Part shown: positions 27,723 to 29,223 of the stretch, one piece after another
Layout of the letters: every line of letters begins with the position of its first letter
How positions within the stretch are numbered: position 1 is the stretch's first letter
DNA from: Willaertia magna
Lineage: Eukaryota > Heterolobosea > Eutetramitea > Acrasida > Naegleriidae
DNA: 29,223 nucleotides
Assembly (NCBI GenBank): GCA_902984215.1
Contig: CADWAF010004146.1
Coordinates: 1 to 29,223 of the forward strand
Direction of reading: 5' to 3'
Notes under the pieces: generated by a model
Told to the model about the DNA's origin: nothing
The model's database searches: none
The model's input: only the letters and a program-made list of their open reading frames with translations
Position numbers and translations under genes: made by a program

Positions 27723-27933
27723 TGATCTGAAAAACAAACAAAGCTTTATTAGTTTTGATAGAAAGAAGGTGAGTGAATAAGTTTGGACATTTTTTTTTTC
27801 AAAATCTTTTTCAAAATTTTAATTTTTTTTTCAATTCAAAGGTTCAACGTTGAATGGGTCGCTACGACCATTTAGTGCCACCTTAAAATACTTTCGATTA
27901 CTACCGTTACAATTTTCTGATCTGAAAAACAAA
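27723..27933. repeat. 16-bp direct repeat, copies 195 bp apart
   Basis: TGATCTGAAAAACAAA occurs at 27723-27738 and again at 27918-27933, the second copy just before the aldo-keto reductase start. The match includes non-A/T positions, so it is less likely to be chance than a plain A-run. It may reflect a local duplication or a shared leader or regulatory element. Confidence 0.6.
27853..27886 (+). promoter_or_regulatory. Leader hairpin carrying an upstream ORF ahead of the aldo-keto reductase
   Basis: AATG-G-GTCG (53-61 of this 27800 block) pairs with CGACCATT (65-72) around a CTA loop, giving eight pairs and one bulged G in a conspicuously G/C-rich patch. The stem contains an ATG at 27854 that opens a ten-codon frame ending at TAA 27884-27886, out of frame with the reductase. 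Both features would be expected to reduce initiation at the downstream ATG if they are in the transcript. Confidence 0.45.
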
Positions 27934-27939
27934 AAAAAA

Positions 27940-28923
27940 ATGTCATTACCATATAACCAATACGTAACATTAAATTCTGGAATGAAAATGCCACTATTAG
28001 GATTAGGTACTTGGTTAAGCGAAAAAGAACCATTAGAAAAAGCAATTGAAATTGCATTAGAAAATAATTATAAACATATTGACACTGCAGCCATCTATCT
28101 AAATGAAAAAGAAATTGGTAAAACATTAAATAAATTAATCAATCAAGAAAAGAAATATAAAAGAGAAGATTTATTCATCACATCAAAATTATGGAACACT
28201 TTCCACGGAAAAGAACATGTTAGAAATGCATTCTTAAAAACCTTACAAGATCTACAAGTAGATTACTTAGATCTATATCTAATCCATTGGCCAATCTCCT
28301 TTAATTTCCAACCTACATCTCCATTAGATAATAATACATTAGATAATGTGTATAATTTAGAGAATGAAGAGATTGCTTATCCAATGAATGAGTTTGGACA
28401 GTTTGATTTAGGTAAAGGTACTCCACTAATTGAAACTTGGAAAGAGATGGAGAAGTTAGTTGATGAAGGATTAGTTAAATCAATTGGTGTTTCAAATTTT
28501 AATGTTCAATCAATTATTGATTTATTAAGTTATGCAAGGATTAAACCATCTGTCAATCAAGTGGAATGTCATCCATATTTAAATCAACAAAATTTATTAA
28601 ATGCATTAGAAGATATTGTAATGGTTGCTTATTCTCCTTTAGGTCATTTTGGTGAACAATCTCCAGTTCATGATGAAAAAATTAAAGAATTAGCTTTAAA
28701 ATACAATAAAACTCCAACACAAATTATTTTAAGGTGGAATATACAACGTCATGTACCTGTAATTCCAAAATCAATTACAAAGGAACGTATTATTGAGAAT
28801 AGTAAGGTATTTGATTTTAATTTGACAAATGAAGAGATGGAAATGATTAATCAATTAGGAAATGATAAAAAAGTTAGAACTTGTGATCCAATGAATTTCT
28901 TTGGAATTCCATTATTTAATTAA
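27940..28923 (+). CDS. Aldo-keto reductase
   Basis: The 327-residue protein is a standard AKR (alpha/beta barrel, NADPH-dependent reduction of carbonyls). It shows LNSGMKMPLLGLGTW at the N-terminus and the catalytic tetrad: Asp in HIDTA, Tyr in AIYLNE, Lys in ITSKLWN and His in LIHWP. Next come VKSIGVSNFNVQSI, PSVNQVECHPYLNQ, VAYSPLG and the coenzyme-binding VPVIPKSITKERI, ending DPMNFFGIPLFN. Length is normal for the family. I start at the ATG at 27940, directly after an A run, because the family homology begins there. The frame is open 38 codons further up, with no ATG, and reads like a mitochondrial presequence (SLRPFSATLKYFRLLPLQFS). The substrate cannot be told from sequence alone. Confidence 0.95.
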   Translation: MSLPYNQYVTLNSGMKMPLLGLGTWLSEKEPLEKAIEIALENNYKHIDTAAIYLNEKEIGKTLNKLINQEKKYKREDLFITSKLWNTFHGKEHVRNAFLKTLQDLQVDYLDLYLIHWPISFNFQPTSPLDNNTLDNVYNLENEEIAYPMNEFGQFDLGKGTPLIETWKEMEKLVDEGLVKSIGVSNFNVQSIIDLLSYARIKPSVNQVECHPYLNQQNLLNALEDIVMVAYSPLGHFGEQSPVHDEKIKELALKYNKTPTQIILRWNIQRHVPVIPKSITKERIIENSKVFDFNLTNEEMEMINQLGNDKKVRTCDPMNFFGIPLFN

Positions 28924-29155
28924 AAATTATTATTTTTCATTATTTACATTGCTGTTTATTGAAATATTTTATACAACAAGAAAATACATCCCTAACATTC
29001 CATCACATCAGTTTAAAATGACTTTACAACAACCAATAGTTAGACACTCGGAAAATGTACATCGTTCTGTTTGATGGATAGTTTTTGTTGAGGAAAGGTA
29101 TTTAAGGATATCTGTATTTAAGGTTTTGAAAAAGATAACAATAAAAACAAACAAT

Positions 29156-29223
29156 ATGCCTTTCCAGAGATCAACACCAATTGATAGATCCAAAAGAACA
29201 GCAAAGAATGGTTCAGTTGTAGG
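29156..29223 (+). CDS. Possible 5' end of a gene cut by the window edge
   Basis: An ATG after an A-rich leader (AACAAACAATATGCC) opens a frame that stays open to the window end, with 22 codons visible. They start MPFQRSTPIDRSKRTAKNG, a basic, hydrophilic stretch with no recognisable domain. The leader composition matches that of other starts in this window. The minus strand is also open here, with a hydrophobic reading, but lacks an ATG. This call is therefore tentative. Confidence 0.4.
   Translation, partial: MPFQRSTPIDRSKRTAKNGSVV

Larger units (their letters stand above)
27109..27939. other. AT-rich intergenic region between the two-TM gene and the aldo-keto reductase
   Basis: This 831-bp gap holds two divergent promoters. 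It contains a short minus-strand uORF (27128-27151) before the two-TM gene, very A/T-rich sequence at about 27350-27530, a coding-like island without an ATG (27542-27730), and a 16-bp direct repeat (27723-27738 and 27918-27933). A GTGAGT near 27767 and a CAAAG at 27836-27840 could bound a 5' leader intron. A hairpin with an upstream ORF lies at 27853-27886. No RNA gene was recognised. Confidence 0.5.

Noticed and set aside
29008..29193. Hydrophobic minus-strand frame at the right edge
   Set aside because: It lacks an ATG in view and conflicts with the better-placed plus-strand start at 29156; a spliced or upstream-starting gene cannot be ruled out.
1..29223. CRISPR arrays, transposons, prophage or bacterial transfer
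   Set aside because: No spaced direct repeats, transposase, integrase or terminal repeats were seen, and all recognised genes share eukaryotic families and similar codon use.

Overview
This is a gene-dense stretch of an AT-rich eukaryotic nuclear genome, most likely from a free-living amoeba-type protist. The evidence is as follows: proteins of purely eukaryotic families (copine, kinesin, PPP4R3, MCRS1, OSTC, cytosolic ribosomal protein uS10); GT-AG introns of only about 38-82 bp, mostly with GTAAGT donors; TAA, TAG and TGA all acting as stops; strong A/T preference at third codon positions; and intergenic gaps often under 100 bp. A mitochondrial presequence on one protein suggests ordinary mitochondria. 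A heterolobosean (Naegleria/Willaertia type) is a reasonable guess, and a dictyostelid is less likely because long N/Q runs are absent. The sequence alone does not settle the lineage.

Layout, left to right: an extremely AT-rich leader (1-821); a TMEM63/CSC1/OSCA channel (+); an N-terminally incomplete ADF/cofilin (-); an unrecognised charged protein (+); a probable mitochondrial protein of unknown function (+); the OST subunit OSTC (-); ribosomal protein uS10/RPS20 (+, 2 exons); the PP4 regulatory subunit PPP4R3/SMEK (+, 4 exons); a copine (-); MCRS1 with an FHA domain (+); a signal-peptide Kelch plus coiled-coil protein (+); a kinesin-7-like motor (+); a CAMKK-like kinase with a myristoylation-type N-terminus (-, 2 exons); a TPR-like protein (-); a cytosolic carboxypeptidase of the tubulin deglutamylase type (+, 4 exons); a proline-rich two-TM protein (-); an AT-rich gap; an aldo-keto reductase (+); and the first codons of another gene at the right edge.

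The genes are independent housekeeping, signalling and cytoskeletal units rather than an operon or island. Several act on the cytoskeleton (ADF/cofilin, kinesin-7, tubulin carboxypeptidase), but nothing shows that this is more than coincidence. No CRISPR array, transposon, rRNA or convincing tRNA is visible.

The points most worth a second look are: (1) apparent single-base frame breaks at gene ends, most clearly a hydrophobic segment with a C-terminal dilysine motif just past the stop of the two-TM protein, and the missing ADF N-terminus lying out of frame upstream; (2) a perfect TTGGCGCCAA palindrome (E2F-like) in a 47-bp divergent promoter; (3) the secretory Kelch/coiled-coil architecture; (4) a probable N-myristoylated CAMKK-like kinase; and (5) a hairpin plus upstream ORF, with a presequence-like in-frame extension, ahead of the aldo-keto reductase. 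I found no convincing wholly new multi-gene system.
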